The notes under the pieces are model-generated. The model saw only the letters and a list, made by a program, of their open reading frames with translations, did no database searches and was not told the origin of the DNA. From contig NC_009486.1 in NCBI RefSeq assembly GCF_000016785.1, forward strand, positions 372,001-436,000: 64,000 bases of DNA, given 5' to 3'. This document shows positions 37,603 through 47,418 of the stretch, piece by piece (positions within the stretch are counted from its first letter, which is position 1; the number at the start of each line of letters is the position of its first letter). The translations under genes were made by a program, and so were the position numbers. The DNA is from Thermotoga petrophila RKU-1. Its GTDB lineage: Bacteria > Thermotogota > Thermotogae > Thermotogales > Thermotogaceae.

Positions 37603-38440
37603 TTTTCAGAAAAACGAGATCACTGAATACCACGTGTATCGAAAGCTATCGAAGAGAACGAACAAGAAAAACGCTGAGATCCTTCTTGCGATAGCGGAAG
37701 ATGAGAAAAGCCACTACGAAAAACTGAAAAACATCACCGGGAAGGATGTTAAGCCTTCCTATATCAGGATGTTCTGGTACTCACTGCTTTCCGTTCTTTT
37801 TGGTTTGACTTTCACTCTCAAACTCATGGAAAACAACGAGAAAAAAGCGGAAAGAGCCTATGAAAGACTGGAGAAAGAGTATCCAGAAGTAGTCCATATT
37901 CTCAAAGACGAAGAAAAGCATGAAGAAGAGCTTCTGAACATGCTCGACGAAGAGCGTCTCAATTACGTGAGTTCTATGGTTCTCGGGTTGAACGATGCTC
38001 TCGTGGAACTGACGGGGGCACTCGCTGGTCTCACGTTCGCCTTTCAAAACACCAAGATAGTCGGATTGTCCGGCTTGATAACCGGTATCGCTGCAGCCTT
38101 CTCCATGGCAGCTTCCGAGTATCTTTCGCAGAGAGCGGAAGAAGGATCAGGTGAATCCAAACCCTTAAAAGCCGCCATCTACACAGGCATCGCTTACATC
38201 GTAACGGTCGCCGTGCTGGTGGCTCCATACCTCATACTCAAAAACCCATTCTTATCACTTGTCCTTACTTTGACGGGAGCCGTTCTCATAGTTCTTCTTT
38301 TCACCTTTTTTGTCTCGGTGGTTAAAGAGAAGGATTTCGCGAAATACTTTCTTGAGATGTTCCTTTTGAGTTTCGGTGTGGCAGGATTTTCTTTCCTCGT
38401 CGGTATACTCGCGAGGAAGATCTTTGGAATCGAAATCTGA
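37586..38440 (+). CDS. Ferritin-like/VIT1-CCC1 iron transporter fusion
   Basis: TTG start with GGAAGTGAGTC upstream, overlapping the ATPase gene by 17 bases. The 284-residue protein has an N-terminal ferritin-like half (about 1-130) with repeated Glu and His metal ligands: AEDEKSHYEKL and DEEKHEEELLN are the two ExxH-type turns. The C-terminal half has about five membrane helices of the VIT1/CCC1 family, with LGLNDALVELTGALAGLTFAF and FSMAASEYLSQRAEEG. The family moves Fe(II) or Mn(II) across membranes, with the ferritin part collecting or sensing metal. It is encoded in the peptide-transporter operon. Confidence 0.9.
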   Translation: MKEILDFQKNEITEYHVYRKLSKRTNKKNAEILLAIAEDEKSHYEKLKNITGKDVKPSYIRMFWYSLLSVLFGLTFTLKLMENNEKKAERAYERLEKEYPEVVHILKDEEKHEEELLNMLDEERLNYVSSMVLGLNDALVELTGALAGLTFAFQNTKIVGLSGLITGIAAAFSMAASEYLSQRAEEGSGESKPLKAAIYTGIAYIVTVAVLVAPYLILKNPFLSLVLTLTGAVLIVLLFTFFVSVVKEKDFAKYFLEMFLLSFGVAGFSFLVGILARKIFGIEI

Positions 38441-38452
38441 GGAGTGCTCGCC

Positions 38453-39013
38453 ATGATATGGAACGACACCGTTTTTTGCGTCGTAGACACAGAAACCACG
38501 GGAACCGATCCCTTTGCCGGAGACCGGATAGTTGAAATAGCCGCTGTTCCTGTCTTCAAGGGGAAGATCTACAGGAACAAAGCGTTTCACTCTCTCGTGA
38601 ATCCCAGAATAAGAATCCCTGCGCTGGTTCAGAAAGTTCACGGTATCAGCAACATGGACATTGAGGAAGCACCTGATATGGATGCGGTTTACAATCTCTT
38701 CAGAGACTACGTGAAAGGGACGGTGCTCGTGTTTCACAACGCCAACTTCGACCTCACTTTTCTGGATATGATGGCAAAAGAAACGGGAAATTTTCCAATA
38801 ACGAATCCCTACATTGACACACTCGATCTTTCAGAAGAGATCTTTGGAAGACCCCATTCTCTCAAATGGCTCTGCGAAAGACTTGGGATAAAAACCACGA
38901 TACGGCACCGTGCACTTCCAGATGCCCTGGTGACCGCAAGAGTTTTTGTGAAGCTTGTTGAATTTCTTGGTGAAAACAGAGTCAACGAATTCATCCGTGG
39001 AAAACGGGGGTAA
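38453..39013 (+). CDS. DnaQ-like 3'-5' exonuclease (DEDDh)
   Basis: ATG at 38453 is preferred to GTG at 38444, as GAGGAGTG lies at the right distance. The 186-residue protein has the ExoI block VVDTETTGTDP (residues 9-19), ExoII with VFHNANFDLTFLD near 98-110, and ExoIII HRALPDALVTARVF (His and Asp) near 153-166. This places it in the epsilon/RNase T group, a proofreading or repair nuclease. No polymerase domain is attached. It ends 4 bases before the PIN-PhoH start. Confidence 0.92.
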   Translation: MIWNDTVFCVVDTETTGTDPFAGDRIVEIAAVPVFKGKIYRNKAFHSLVNPRIRIPALVQKVHGISNMDIEEAPDMDAVYNLFRDYVKGTVLVFHNANFDLTFLDMMAKETGNFPITNPYIDTLDLSEEIFGRPHSLKWLCERLGIKTTIRHRALPDALVTARVFVKLVEFLGENRVNEFIRGKRG

Positions 39014-39017
39014 TAAA

Positions 39018-40274
39018 ATGGTTAAGAACTACGTTCTCGACACGAACGTCTTGATTCACGATCCAGATTCCATCTTCTCCTTCGAAGACAACAACGTGAT
39101 CATTCCTCTTCCCGTTCTTGAAGAGCTCGACAAGCTGAAAAGAGAACACGGAAGTGTGGGAAAGAACGCCCGAGAGGTGATTCGACACCTCGATGAACTC
39201 AGAAAGAAAGGAAATCTCAGAAAAGGAATCCCGCTGGAGAACGGCGGAATTCTCCGCGTCATGGTTTTGGAAAGAGAAGTGGAGAACGTTCCAAGATTCC
39301 TTCACGAACGCTACGTGGACAACATCATTCTCGCGTACGTGATAGAGCTCATGAACAGAGAAAAGATCCCCACCATTCTCGTCAGCAAGGATATAAATCT
39401 TCGGGTGAAAGCGGACGCTCTTGGTATTCCCGCCCAGGACTATCTGACCGATCGATCCGAGCTGGAGACGATGCCTAAGGGGTATGTCGAAATCGACGAC
39501 GAAGAACTCAAAAAACAGTTAAAAGTGAAAGGAGTTGTGGAAAAGAAACTCGACCTTCTCGACAATTTCTACATAGATCTGGGTGGAGTGTACGGGAAAT
39601 ATCGCAAAGGAAAAGTTCTGAGAGTGGAACCTTTCGAGACTATGGGCATTTCTCCGCGGAACAGAGAACAGATCTTTTCCATGGATGCCCTTCTGGATGA
39701 CGAAATACCTCTGGTCTTCCTTGTTGGAATCGCAGGAACCGGAAAGACGCTTCTCGCTCTCGCTTGCGGTCTCTACAAAGTCCTCGTTGAAAAACGCTAC
39801 AAAAAACTGATAGTGACTCGTCCTACGGTTCCCATGGGACGCGATATCGGGTATCTCCCCGGAGAACTTGAAAAGAAAATGAAACCGTGGCTCCAACCGA
39901 TAATGGACAATCTTGAACTCATATCTTCTCTTTCCGGTTTGAAAATCAAGGAACTCGAGAAACAGGAAATACTGGAAGTGGAAGCGATATCTTTCATCAG
40001 GGGAAGATCCATACCAAAGCAGTTCATCATCATAGACGAAGCACAGAACCTCACTCCACACGAGGTAAAAACGATCCTCACACGTGTGGGAGAAGACACC
40101 AAGATAGTTCTCGTTGGAGATCCGTACCAGATCGACACCCCGTATCTGGACAAAGACACGAACGGACTGGTTTACGCAGCCTTGAAACTTCTGGAATCGG
40201 ATCTTTCCGCGGTGATAAAGCTGGAGAAGGGAGAAAGGTCAAGACTCGCCACCATCGCTGCTGAGCTTCTGTGA
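39018..40274 (+). CDS. phoH2: PIN-PhoH protein (PhoH2 type)
   Basis: ATG at 39018 follows the exonuclease stop. The open frame reaches further back but only inside that gene. The 418-residue protein has an N-terminal PIN domain (about 1-135), with VLDTNVLIHDPDS and the later DNIILAY and VSKDINLRVKADALG, which carry the acidic nuclease residues. The PhoH ATPase has Walker A GIAGTGKT at about 237-244, VTRPTVPMGRDIGYLPG and FIIIDEAQNLTPHE. PhoH2 proteins are reported as RNA helicase/RNases related to toxin systems, but no antitoxin gene is upstream here. It converges with scpB with a 36-base overlap. Confidence 0.93.
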   Translation: MVKNYVLDTNVLIHDPDSIFSFEDNNVIIPLPVLEELDKLKREHGSVGKNAREVIRHLDELRKKGNLRKGIPLENGGILRVMVLEREVENVPRFLHERYVDNIILAYVIELMNREKIPTILVSKDINLRVKADALGIPAQDYLTDRSELETMPKGYVEIDDEELKKQLKVKGVVEKKLDLLDNFYIDLGGVYGKYRKGKVLRVEPFETMGISPRNREQIFSMDALLDDEIPLVFLVGIAGTGKTLLALACGLYKVLVEKRYKKLIVTRPTVPMGRDIGYLPGELEKKMKPWLQPIMDNLELISSLSGLKIKELEKQEILEVEAISFIRGRSIPKQFIIIDEAQNLTPHEVKTILTRVGEDTKIVLVGDPYQIDTPYLDKDTNGLVYAALKLLESDLSAVIKLEKGERSRLATIAAELL

Positions 40275-40742
40275 GACCTCTTTCAATATTTCATCCAGCA
40301 TGGTGCTTTCAACAAACGAAGGGGAAAGCTGATACAGATAGCTTTTCCCCTTTCTTTTCTTTCTGACAATTCCCATTCTCTGAAGCGAGGAGAGAACAGC
40401 GGATGAGTCTTTCCCCCTGAACGCGTCTATTTCGCTCTTTGGAATCGGTCCTGAGAGGAGAAGCAGTGCCACCACTTCCATCTGCGCATCGGTGAGATTT
40501 TTGTACTTCCTTCCGGACAGCTTAGAAACGAAATCAGCGTACTCAGGTTTGGTGAAAAAACGATACCTTCCATTCACCTCTCTCAGAACAACTCCGTGTG
40601 CTTCGTCTTCGTATTCCTTTTTCAATTCTTCGAGAACTCTTTTTATCTCTTCAGGATCTTTTTCGAGTATTTTGATAAGCCTTTCCAGAGTGATACCATT
40701 TGAAGCAAATATGAGTGCCTCAATAGCGGCCTTGAGCTGCAT
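40239..40742 (-). CDS. scpB: Segregation and condensation protein ScpB
   Basis: The 167-residue protein has two winged-helix domains, with AAIEALIFASNGITLERL at the start and LTDAQMEVVALLLLSGPIPKSEIDAFRGKDSSAVLSSL for the second. It binds SMC-ScpA in the bacterial condensin complex. It starts 23 bases inside the scpA gene, so it is translationally coupled to it. Its 3' end overlaps the PIN-PhoH gene on the other strand by 36 bases. Confidence 0.94.
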   Translation of the reverse strand: MQLKAAIEALIFASNGITLERLIKILEKDPEEIKRVLEELKKEYEDEAHGVVLREVNGRYRFFTKPEYADFVSKLSGRKYKNLTDAQMEVVALLLLSGPIPKSEIDAFRGKDSSAVLSSLQRMGIVRKKRKGKSYLYQLSPSFVESTMLDEILKEVSQKLSSDGGES

Positions 40743-41409
40743 TTGTGTACCTCCTGATCCTGCTTTCTCCCACGAGAATCAATTTCCCTATCTTCACAAG
40801 CTCGAGGATAGCAAGAAGTCTGACTATCAGTTCGTAGACATTCTCCGCTCTGGAAAGCAATCGCAGGATCTCGATCTCACCATCTATTTCATCAAGTATT
40901 CTCTCCATCATCTCTTCAACAGAAAGAGTTTCGCTCCTCACCTTGTGTACAGCTTCACGTAGTGATTCTTCTTTCCATATCCTCTCGAGCGTTTTCCTGA
41001 ACCTTTCCAGGCCTTCTATTCTTTCAAAGAAGACACTTCTCACCCTGATTTGTTTTCTCTTCAGAAGATTCGTTTCATTTCTGATTCTCTGGATAATTTC
41101 CTTCACCTTGGAGTATTCCTCAATTCTTCTGTAGAGTTCTTCTTTCTTTCTGTCTACCTCTTCTTTTTCTTCTTCTCTCACTCTCGGAATGAGCATTTTC
41201 GACTTGAGCTCCATCAGAGTGGAGGCCATTTCCAGAAAATCGGAGGTGACCTTCATATCCAACTTTTTCATCTGCTCGAGGTATTCTACGAACTCGTCTG
41301 CGAGCTGTGCGATGGGTATTTCTCTGATATCTACCTTTTTCTTTCTCACAAGATAGAGCAGAAGATCGAGAGGTCCCTCGAAAACGGGAAGTTTGAAGAC
41401 AAGTTCCAT
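40720..41409 (-). CDS. scpA: Segregation and condensation protein ScpA
   Basis: The 229-residue kleisin has the N-terminal FEGPLDLLLYLVRKKKVDIREIPIAQLADEF block that binds the SMC neck, a charged middle, and a C-terminal winged helix. The overlap with scpB is the usual arrangement. The gene starts 9 bases after the trpS stop. The smc gene is not in the window. Confidence 0.95.
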   Translation of the reverse strand: MELVFKLPVFEGPLDLLLYLVRKKKVDIREIPIAQLADEFVEYLEQMKKLDMKVTSDFLEMASTLMELKSKMLIPRVREEEKEEVDRKKEELYRRIEEYSKVKEIIQRIRNETNLLKRKQIRVRSVFFERIEGLERFRKTLERIWKEESLREAVHKVRSETLSVEEMMERILDEIDGEIEILRLLSRAENVYELIVRLLAILELVKIGKLILVGESRIRRYTNAAQGRY

Positions 41410-41418
41410 TCTTTCACC

Positions 41419-42405
41419 TCAGAACATCAAGTTCATGGCCTTTCTCACTTCCTCCATCGTTTTAGAGGCTACTTCTCTGGCCTTCTTCGTCCCTTCCATT
41501 ATAACGTCTTCTACGTAATGTGGATCTTCGTCTATATTTTTGAAATTTTCCCAGATCGGTGCCAATTTTCGTTTCATATTCTTCAACAGCAACTTCTTAC
41601 AATCAACACAACCGATGCTGGCCGTTGTACAGCCTTCCCATACCCATTTGCTCTCTTCTTCACTGATATCGAACGCCTGGTGGTATTTCCATACGGGGCA
41701 GTTCTCCGGATTTCCAGGGTCGCTCCTTCTCACTCTTGCCGGGTCGGTCATCATTCTCAGTATAGTCTGTTCCAGTTCTTTTTCCGTGATTTCAAGGTTT
41801 ATTATGTTCCCATAGCTTTTGCTCATCTTTCGGCCGTCCGTTCCTGGAAGCTTTGGAACTCGAGACAGAATTGCTTCTGGTTCTGGAAAGACTTCATCGT
41901 AGAGATAGTTAAAACGCCTGGCGATCTCCCTCGTGAGTTCTATGTGGTAAACCTGATCTTCACCGACTGGTACTCCTTCAGCTTTGTAGATCAAAATATC
42001 GGCTGCCTGAAGAACGGGATAGATGAGAAAACCAGCCGTGGAAAGATCTTTGTAGTTCAGCTCACTTTTTATCTCTTTGTAAGTGGGAACCCTCTCGAGA
42101 CGTGAAACAGAAACGATCATGCTGAAAAGCAGTGCAAGCTCAGCGTGCTCTTTGACACCAGACTGAACAAAAATCACGGACTTTTCAGGATCTATTCCAC
42201 AGGCGAGAAATCCCCTCACCAGGTCGCGGGTGTATTCTTTGAGCTTCGAAACATCGTCGTAGTGGGTGGTCAAAGCGTGCCAATCCGCGACAAAGTAGAA
42301 ACATTCGTTTCCTTCTTCCTGAAGCTTCACCCAGTTTTCCAGAGCTCCCACGAGATGACCTATATGGAGTTTTCCGGTAGGTCTCATGCCGCTCAGTATT
42401 CTCAA
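41419..42405 (-). CDS. trpS: Tryptophanyl-tRNA synthetase
   Basis: TTG start with GGAGGGATAAAAG upstream. The 328-residue class I enzyme has GMRPTGKLHIGHLVGALENW (HIGH) near 6-25 and KMSKSYGN near 197. It charges tRNA-Trp. A CxxC pair (GCTTASIGCVDCKK) near 260 may bind a cluster, and I recall that T. maritima TrpRS was reported to contain a [4Fe-4S] cluster. The scpA-scpB genes follow. No leader or T-box is seen in the 66-base gap upstream. Confidence 0.95.
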   Translation of the reverse strand: MRILSGMRPTGKLHIGHLVGALENWVKLQEEGNECFYFVADWHALTTHYDDVSKLKEYTRDLVRGFLACGIDPEKSVIFVQSGVKEHAELALLFSMIVSVSRLERVPTYKEIKSELNYKDLSTAGFLIYPVLQAADILIYKAEGVPVGEDQVYHIELTREIARRFNYLYDEVFPEPEAILSRVPKLPGTDGRKMSKSYGNIINLEITEKELEQTILRMMTDPARVRRSDPGNPENCPVWKYHQAFDISEEESKWVWEGCTTASIGCVDCKKLLLKNMKRKLAPIWENFKNIDEDPHYVEDVIMEGTKKAREVASKTMEEVRKAMNLMF

Positions 42406-42471
42406 CTTTTATCCCTCCATGTTCTGTGATAATATTAATTGAGAATATCAAGAATGAGGAGAGTGAAAAGG

Positions 42472-43077
42472 TTGAGCTCAAGAACCATCTACATCTTGCT
42501 GATCATCATGGTTGTTTTCATGCTCGTCGAATTTCTCTTTTTCTTTCTGGGAGGAAGAGCTCCCTTTGAAATAGTATACTACAGGAGCACCATGGAATAC
42601 GATTATTCCGGGAACGCCACGTTCACCACCAGTGCGAAGCTTTATTTTAAAGATGAGAAGAAAAAAGAAGAGTACAAGATCAATTATGCTTCTGCATCTA
42701 AGGAGGAGTTGAATAAATACTTTTCTCAGATCAGCAAAGAAGTTGGAAGAGAAATAGTTCCACTGGATTACAACGTGAGAGTTGAAGACACAGGAGGTAT
42801 GCTCGAAGTCACAGAAACAACGCTCCTGAGGGGAGCTGCACAGGTGAAGGGTGATGTCTTGGACACCAGCATGGGAAGTCTCACAATGAACGTAGCGGGT
42901 GAAACGGAGATCGTCGTGAAATTACCTGAAGACGCAGCTGTGATATCGGTCACACCAACCCCATCTGAACGTGAGAACAACACTCTGATCTGGCGTCCAG
43001 ATTCATCCATGGTGTTTCCAAAAGTTATCTTTAAAAGGGTGAATGAAAATGAAGGAATTCCTGGATCTTCTCAATGA
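42472..43077 (+). CDS. Membrane-anchored protein of the DUF4897 type
   Basis: TTG at 42472 is chosen because GAGGAGAGTG lies about 10 bases upstream. The frame is open 11 codons further, but only through that ribosome site. The 201-residue protein has one hydrophobic segment (about 6-30) followed by an outside domain rich in beta strands. It matches my memory of DUF4897, a domain found mainly in Thermotogae, with unknown function. It overlaps the Sir2 gene by 35 bases. Confidence 0.75.
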   Translation: MSSRTIYILLIIMVVFMLVEFLFFFLGGRAPFEIVYYRSTMEYDYSGNATFTTSAKLYFKDEKKKEEYKINYASASKEELNKYFSQISKEVGREIVPLDYNVRVEDTGGMLEVTETTLLRGAAQVKGDVLDTSMGSLTMNVAGETEIVVKLPEDAAVISVTPTPSERENNTLIWRPDSSMVFPKVIFKRVNENEGIPGSSQ

Positions 43078-43779
43078 ATCCAGATTGACCGTCACTCTCA
43101 CGGGAGCCGGTATCAGTACCCCAAGCGGCATACCAGATTTCAGAGGACCGAATGGGATATACAAAAAGTATTCCCAGAATGTCTTCGACATTGATTTCTT
43201 CTACTCTCACCCTGAGGAATTCTACCAATTCGCCAAGGAAGGTATTTTCCCTATGTTAGAAGCAAAACCGAACCTTGCACACGTGCTGCTCGCAAAACTG
43301 GAAGAAAAGGGCCTGATAGAGGCTGTGATCACACAGAACATAGACAGACTTCACCAGAGAGCGGGCAGTAAAAAAGTGATAGAGCTACACGGAAACGTTG
43401 AGGAGTATTACTGTGTGAGGTGTGAGAAAAAATACACCGTCGAAGATGTTATAGAGAAACTCGAATCATTGGATGTTCCACGCTGTGATGACTGCAACGG
43501 TTTGATCAGGCCGAACATCGTGTTCTTTGGGGAAAATCTGCCGCAAGACGCCCTCAGGGAAGCGATCGAACTTTCATCCAAGGCCAGTTTGATGATCGTC
43601 CTGGGATCTTCGCTCGTTGTGTATCCCGCTGCCGAGCTTCCCCTCATAACTGTCAGGAGCGGTGGAAAGCTCGTTATCGTGAATTTGGGAGAAACTCCTT
43701 TCGATGATATCGCAACTTTGAAGTACAACATGGACGTTGTCGAGTTCGCCAGAAGAGTGATGGAAGAAGGAGGTATCTC

Positions 43780-43783
<4 letters not shown>
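43043..43783 (+). CDS. cobB: NAD-dependent deacylase Sir2 (Sir2Tm-like)
   Basis: The 246-residue sirtuin deacetylates lysines with NAD. GAGISTPSGIPDFRG is at about 21-35, TQNIDRLHQRAG near 99-110, and the catalytic His is in ELHGNVEEYYC. The zinc cysteines are CVRC (near 124-127) and CDDC near 148-151. It differs from T. maritima Sir2Tm as I recall it at a few positions, which argues for a sister strain. It makes nicotinamide, which fits with pncA and pncB in the same window. The next gene overlaps its end by 4 bases. Confidence 0.97.
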
Positions 43784-45390
<1,607 letters not shown>

Positions 45391-45409
45391 CGGCATCCCT
45401 CCCGGTTCT

Positions 45410-45415
45410 ATTATA
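45410..45415 (-). promoter_or_regulatory. -10 box for the DUF59-prmC pair
   Basis: TATAAT on the minus strand lies about 20 bases before the ATG at 45390. It overlaps the promoter area of the opposite gene, so the two promoters share about 25 bases. Confidence 0.45.
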
Positions 45416-45421
45416 CTATGT

Positions 45422-45427
45422 TATAAT
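45422..45427 (+). promoter_or_regulatory. -10 box for the thiamine/HMP transporter operon
   Basis: TATAAT lies 36 bases before the ATG at 45463. The leader would be about 29 bases, too short for a TPP riboswitch. The -35 region is unclear. Confidence 0.5.
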
Positions 45428-45462
45428 TCAAATTAGAAGAGCCGAATTGAGGAGGTGAAAAA

Positions 45463-45747
45463 ATGCCGAAAGTAACGGTTTCCATAAAGGTGATTCCCGC
45501 CGTGGAAGATGGAAGACTCCACGAGGTGATCGACAGAGCGATCGAAAAGATCTCTTCGTGGGGCATGAAATACGAAGTGGGTCCTTCCAACACCACCGTG
45601 GAAGGTGAATTCGAAGAGATCATGGATCGTGTGAAAGAGCTCGTCAGATACCTTGAACAGTTCGCGAAACGATTCGTTCTTCAGCTGGACATCGATTACA
45701 AAGTCGGAGGTATCACGATTGAAGAGAAGGTATCGAAGTACCGCTAA
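45463..45747 (+). CDS. Thiamine/HMP-binding protein of the MTH1187/DUF77 type
   Basis: The 94-residue protein has the ferredoxin-like fold of this family, starting KVTVSIKVIPAVEDGRLHEVIDRAI, with GPSNTTVEGEFEEIMD in the middle. I recall the T. maritima homologue as a thiamin- or hydroxymethylpyrimidine-binding cytoplasmic protein. It heads the operon for the matching transporter and overlaps the permease gene by 29 bases, so translation is coupled. A carrier or sensor role for the imported pyrimidine is inferred. Confidence 0.9.
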   Translation: MPKVTVSIKVIPAVEDGRLHEVIDRAIEKISSWGMKYEVGPSNTTVEGEFEEIMDRVKELVRYLEQFAKRFVLQLDIDYKVGGITIEEKVSKYR

Positions 45748-46471
45748 ATGGCTGTTTTTTATAGCTCTGATTTTCGTGTGGGAGTTCTCGAAAGTCCCAC
45801 AGTATCTTCTTCCCAAACCTTCTTCCATAGTTCTCGAGGGACTTTCGCAGTGGAAAATCTTGATGGATCACAGTCTCTACACGATCCTTGAGGCTTTTTC
45901 TGGCCTGGTTATAGGCCTCGTGTTGGGAATGGGGCTTGCGGTCCTGATGGATCTGTTCCAGACGGTGAAAGAGGTAATGTACCCGATCCTCATCATCTCA
46001 CAGGCGATACCCATCGTTGCTGTGGCACCGCTCGTCATCATCTGGTTCGGTCTGGGCGTGGGCACGAAAATAGGCATAGTAGCGTTCGTCACACTCTTTC
46101 CGGTTGCGCTCAACACTCTCGAAGGATTCAGAACGATCGATCAGGACGCTCTGGATCTTTTCAAAGTGATGAAGGCAACGAAGATCCAGATCTACAGGTA
46201 CCTTGTACTACCGCACACGTTACCTTACGTTCTCTCTGGGCTCAAGATATCCGCCACATACGCTGTGGTTTCCGCTGTGATAGGAGAATGGCTTGGAGCA
46301 GAAAAAGGCCTGGGCATATACATGATAAGGGCAATGAACACCTTCAGAGCTGACAGGCTCTTTCTCTCTGTGATAGTTGTGGTTGTGCTCAGCGTTGCCG
46401 TCTTCAAGATAGCTGATATTCTCTCCAGAAAACTCACACCTTGGTTCGAGGAAAGGAGGCTGGTAAAATGA
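45719..46471 (+). CDS. thiX: ABC permease, ThiX/SsuC-like
   Basis: TTG at 45719 is chosen because GTCGGAGG lies 8 bases upstream. The earlier frame lies inside the preceding gene. The 250-residue protein has about six membrane helices and the loop FKVMKATKIQIYRYLVLPHTLP near the middle, as in NitT/TauT-type permeases. The neighbours suggest a thiamine-precursor substrate. The stop overlaps the binding-protein start (ATGA). Confidence 0.88.
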   Translation: MKRRYRSTAKWLFFIALIFVWEFSKVPQYLLPKPSSIVLEGLSQWKILMDHSLYTILEAFSGLVIGLVLGMGLAVLMDLFQTVKEVMYPILIISQAIPIVAVAPLVIIWFGLGVGTKIGIVAFVTLFPVALNTLEGFRTIDQDALDLFKVMKATKIQIYRYLVLPHTLPYVLSGLKISATYAVVSAVIGEWLGAEKGLGIYMIRAMNTFRADRLFLSVIVVVVLSVAVFKIADILSRKLTPWFEERRLVK

Positions 46472-47418
46472 AAAGACTGACCTTCATTGCGATGTTTTTG
46501 ATCTCTGTCCTTGCACTTTTCGCTGAAGAGGTAACGGTCGTACTGGACTGGTATCCCAACACGAACCACACGGGGCTCTACGTAGCCAAGGACCTTGGAT
46601 ACTACAGAGAAGAAGGGTTGGATGTGAAGATCGTTCAACCGTCTCGGTTGACAGCGGAACAGCTTGTAGCGAGTGGAAAAGCGGAATTTGGCGTGAGTTA
46701 TCAGGAAGCGGTCACCCTCTCCAGAGGAGAAGGGATGCCCATCGTCTCCATAGCTGCCATCATCCAGCACAACACATCGGGTTTCGCTTGGCTGAAGGAT
46801 GAAGGAATCAAAAGTGTGAAAGACTGGGAGGGTAAGAGATACGGAAGCTGGGGTTCTCCTATAGAGAAGGCGACCATAGAATACATCATGAGAAAATACG
46901 GTGCAGATCCTTCAAAGGTGATTTTTGTGAACGTGGGACAGATGGATTTCTTTGCGGGAACGCTGAACAATGTGTTCGATTTTGCCTGGATCTTCTACGG
47001 ATGGGACGGTGTTGCCAGCAAGGTGAAAGGGATAGAGATAGAGTTCCTCCCGCTGAAGGATATAGACGAAGTCTTTGACTACTACACGCCGGTTCTGATA
47101 ACGAGCGAATCTCTCATAAAGCAAAATCCAGATCTCGTAAGAAGATTTTTGAGAGCCACGGCCAAGGGATACGAGTACGCAATACAGCACCCTGTGGAGG
47201 CAGCCAAAATACTCCTCAAATACGCTCCGGAACTGGATGAAAAGATCGTTGTAGAATCTCAAAAGTACCTCGCAGGTCAGTACAAAGCGGACGCGGAAAA
47301 ATGGGGCTACCAGAAAGAAGAAGTCTGGAGGAGATACGCGGAATGGCTTCACTCTATGGGATTCCTGAAAGAGACGATAGACGTGACGAAGGCGTTCACA
47401 AACGAGTTCCTACCGTGA
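46468..47418 (+). CDS. thiY: Substrate-binding protein, NMT1/THI5-like (ThiY type)
   Basis: ATG at 46468 is preceded by AAAGGAGG and overlaps the permease stop. The 316-residue precursor has a signal peptide (about 1-19), then the NMT1/THI5 domain, with VVLDWYPNTNHTGLYVAKDLGYYREEGLDV at the start. WYPNTNH is the signature seen in pyrimidine-binding proteins. FDFAWIFYGWDG and EVWRRYAEWLHSMGF are later blocks. The likely ligand is hydroxymethylpyrimidine, formylaminopyrimidine or thiamine. Confidence 0.92.
   Translation: MKRLTFIAMFLISVLALFAEEVTVVLDWYPNTNHTGLYVAKDLGYYREEGLDVKIVQPSRLTAEQLVASGKAEFGVSYQEAVTLSRGEGMPIVSIAAIIQHNTSGFAWLKDEGIKSVKDWEGKRYGSWGSPIEKATIEYIMRKYGADPSKVIFVNVGQMDFFAGTLNNVFDFAWIFYGWDGVASKVKGIEIEFLPLKDIDEVFDYYTPVLITSESLIKQNPDLVRRFLRATAKGYEYAIQHPVEAAKILLKYAPELDEKIVVESQKYLAGQYKADAEKWGYQKEEVWRRYAEWLHSMGFLKETIDVTKAFTNEFLP

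Noticed and set aside
42406-42471. A T-box or trp leader before trpS
   Set aside because: The gap is only 66 bases and shows no specifier stem or T-box core sequence.
45397-45462. A TPP riboswitch upstream of the thiamine/HMP transporter
   Set aside because: The gap is 66 bases and holds two promoters. No THI-box core is seen.
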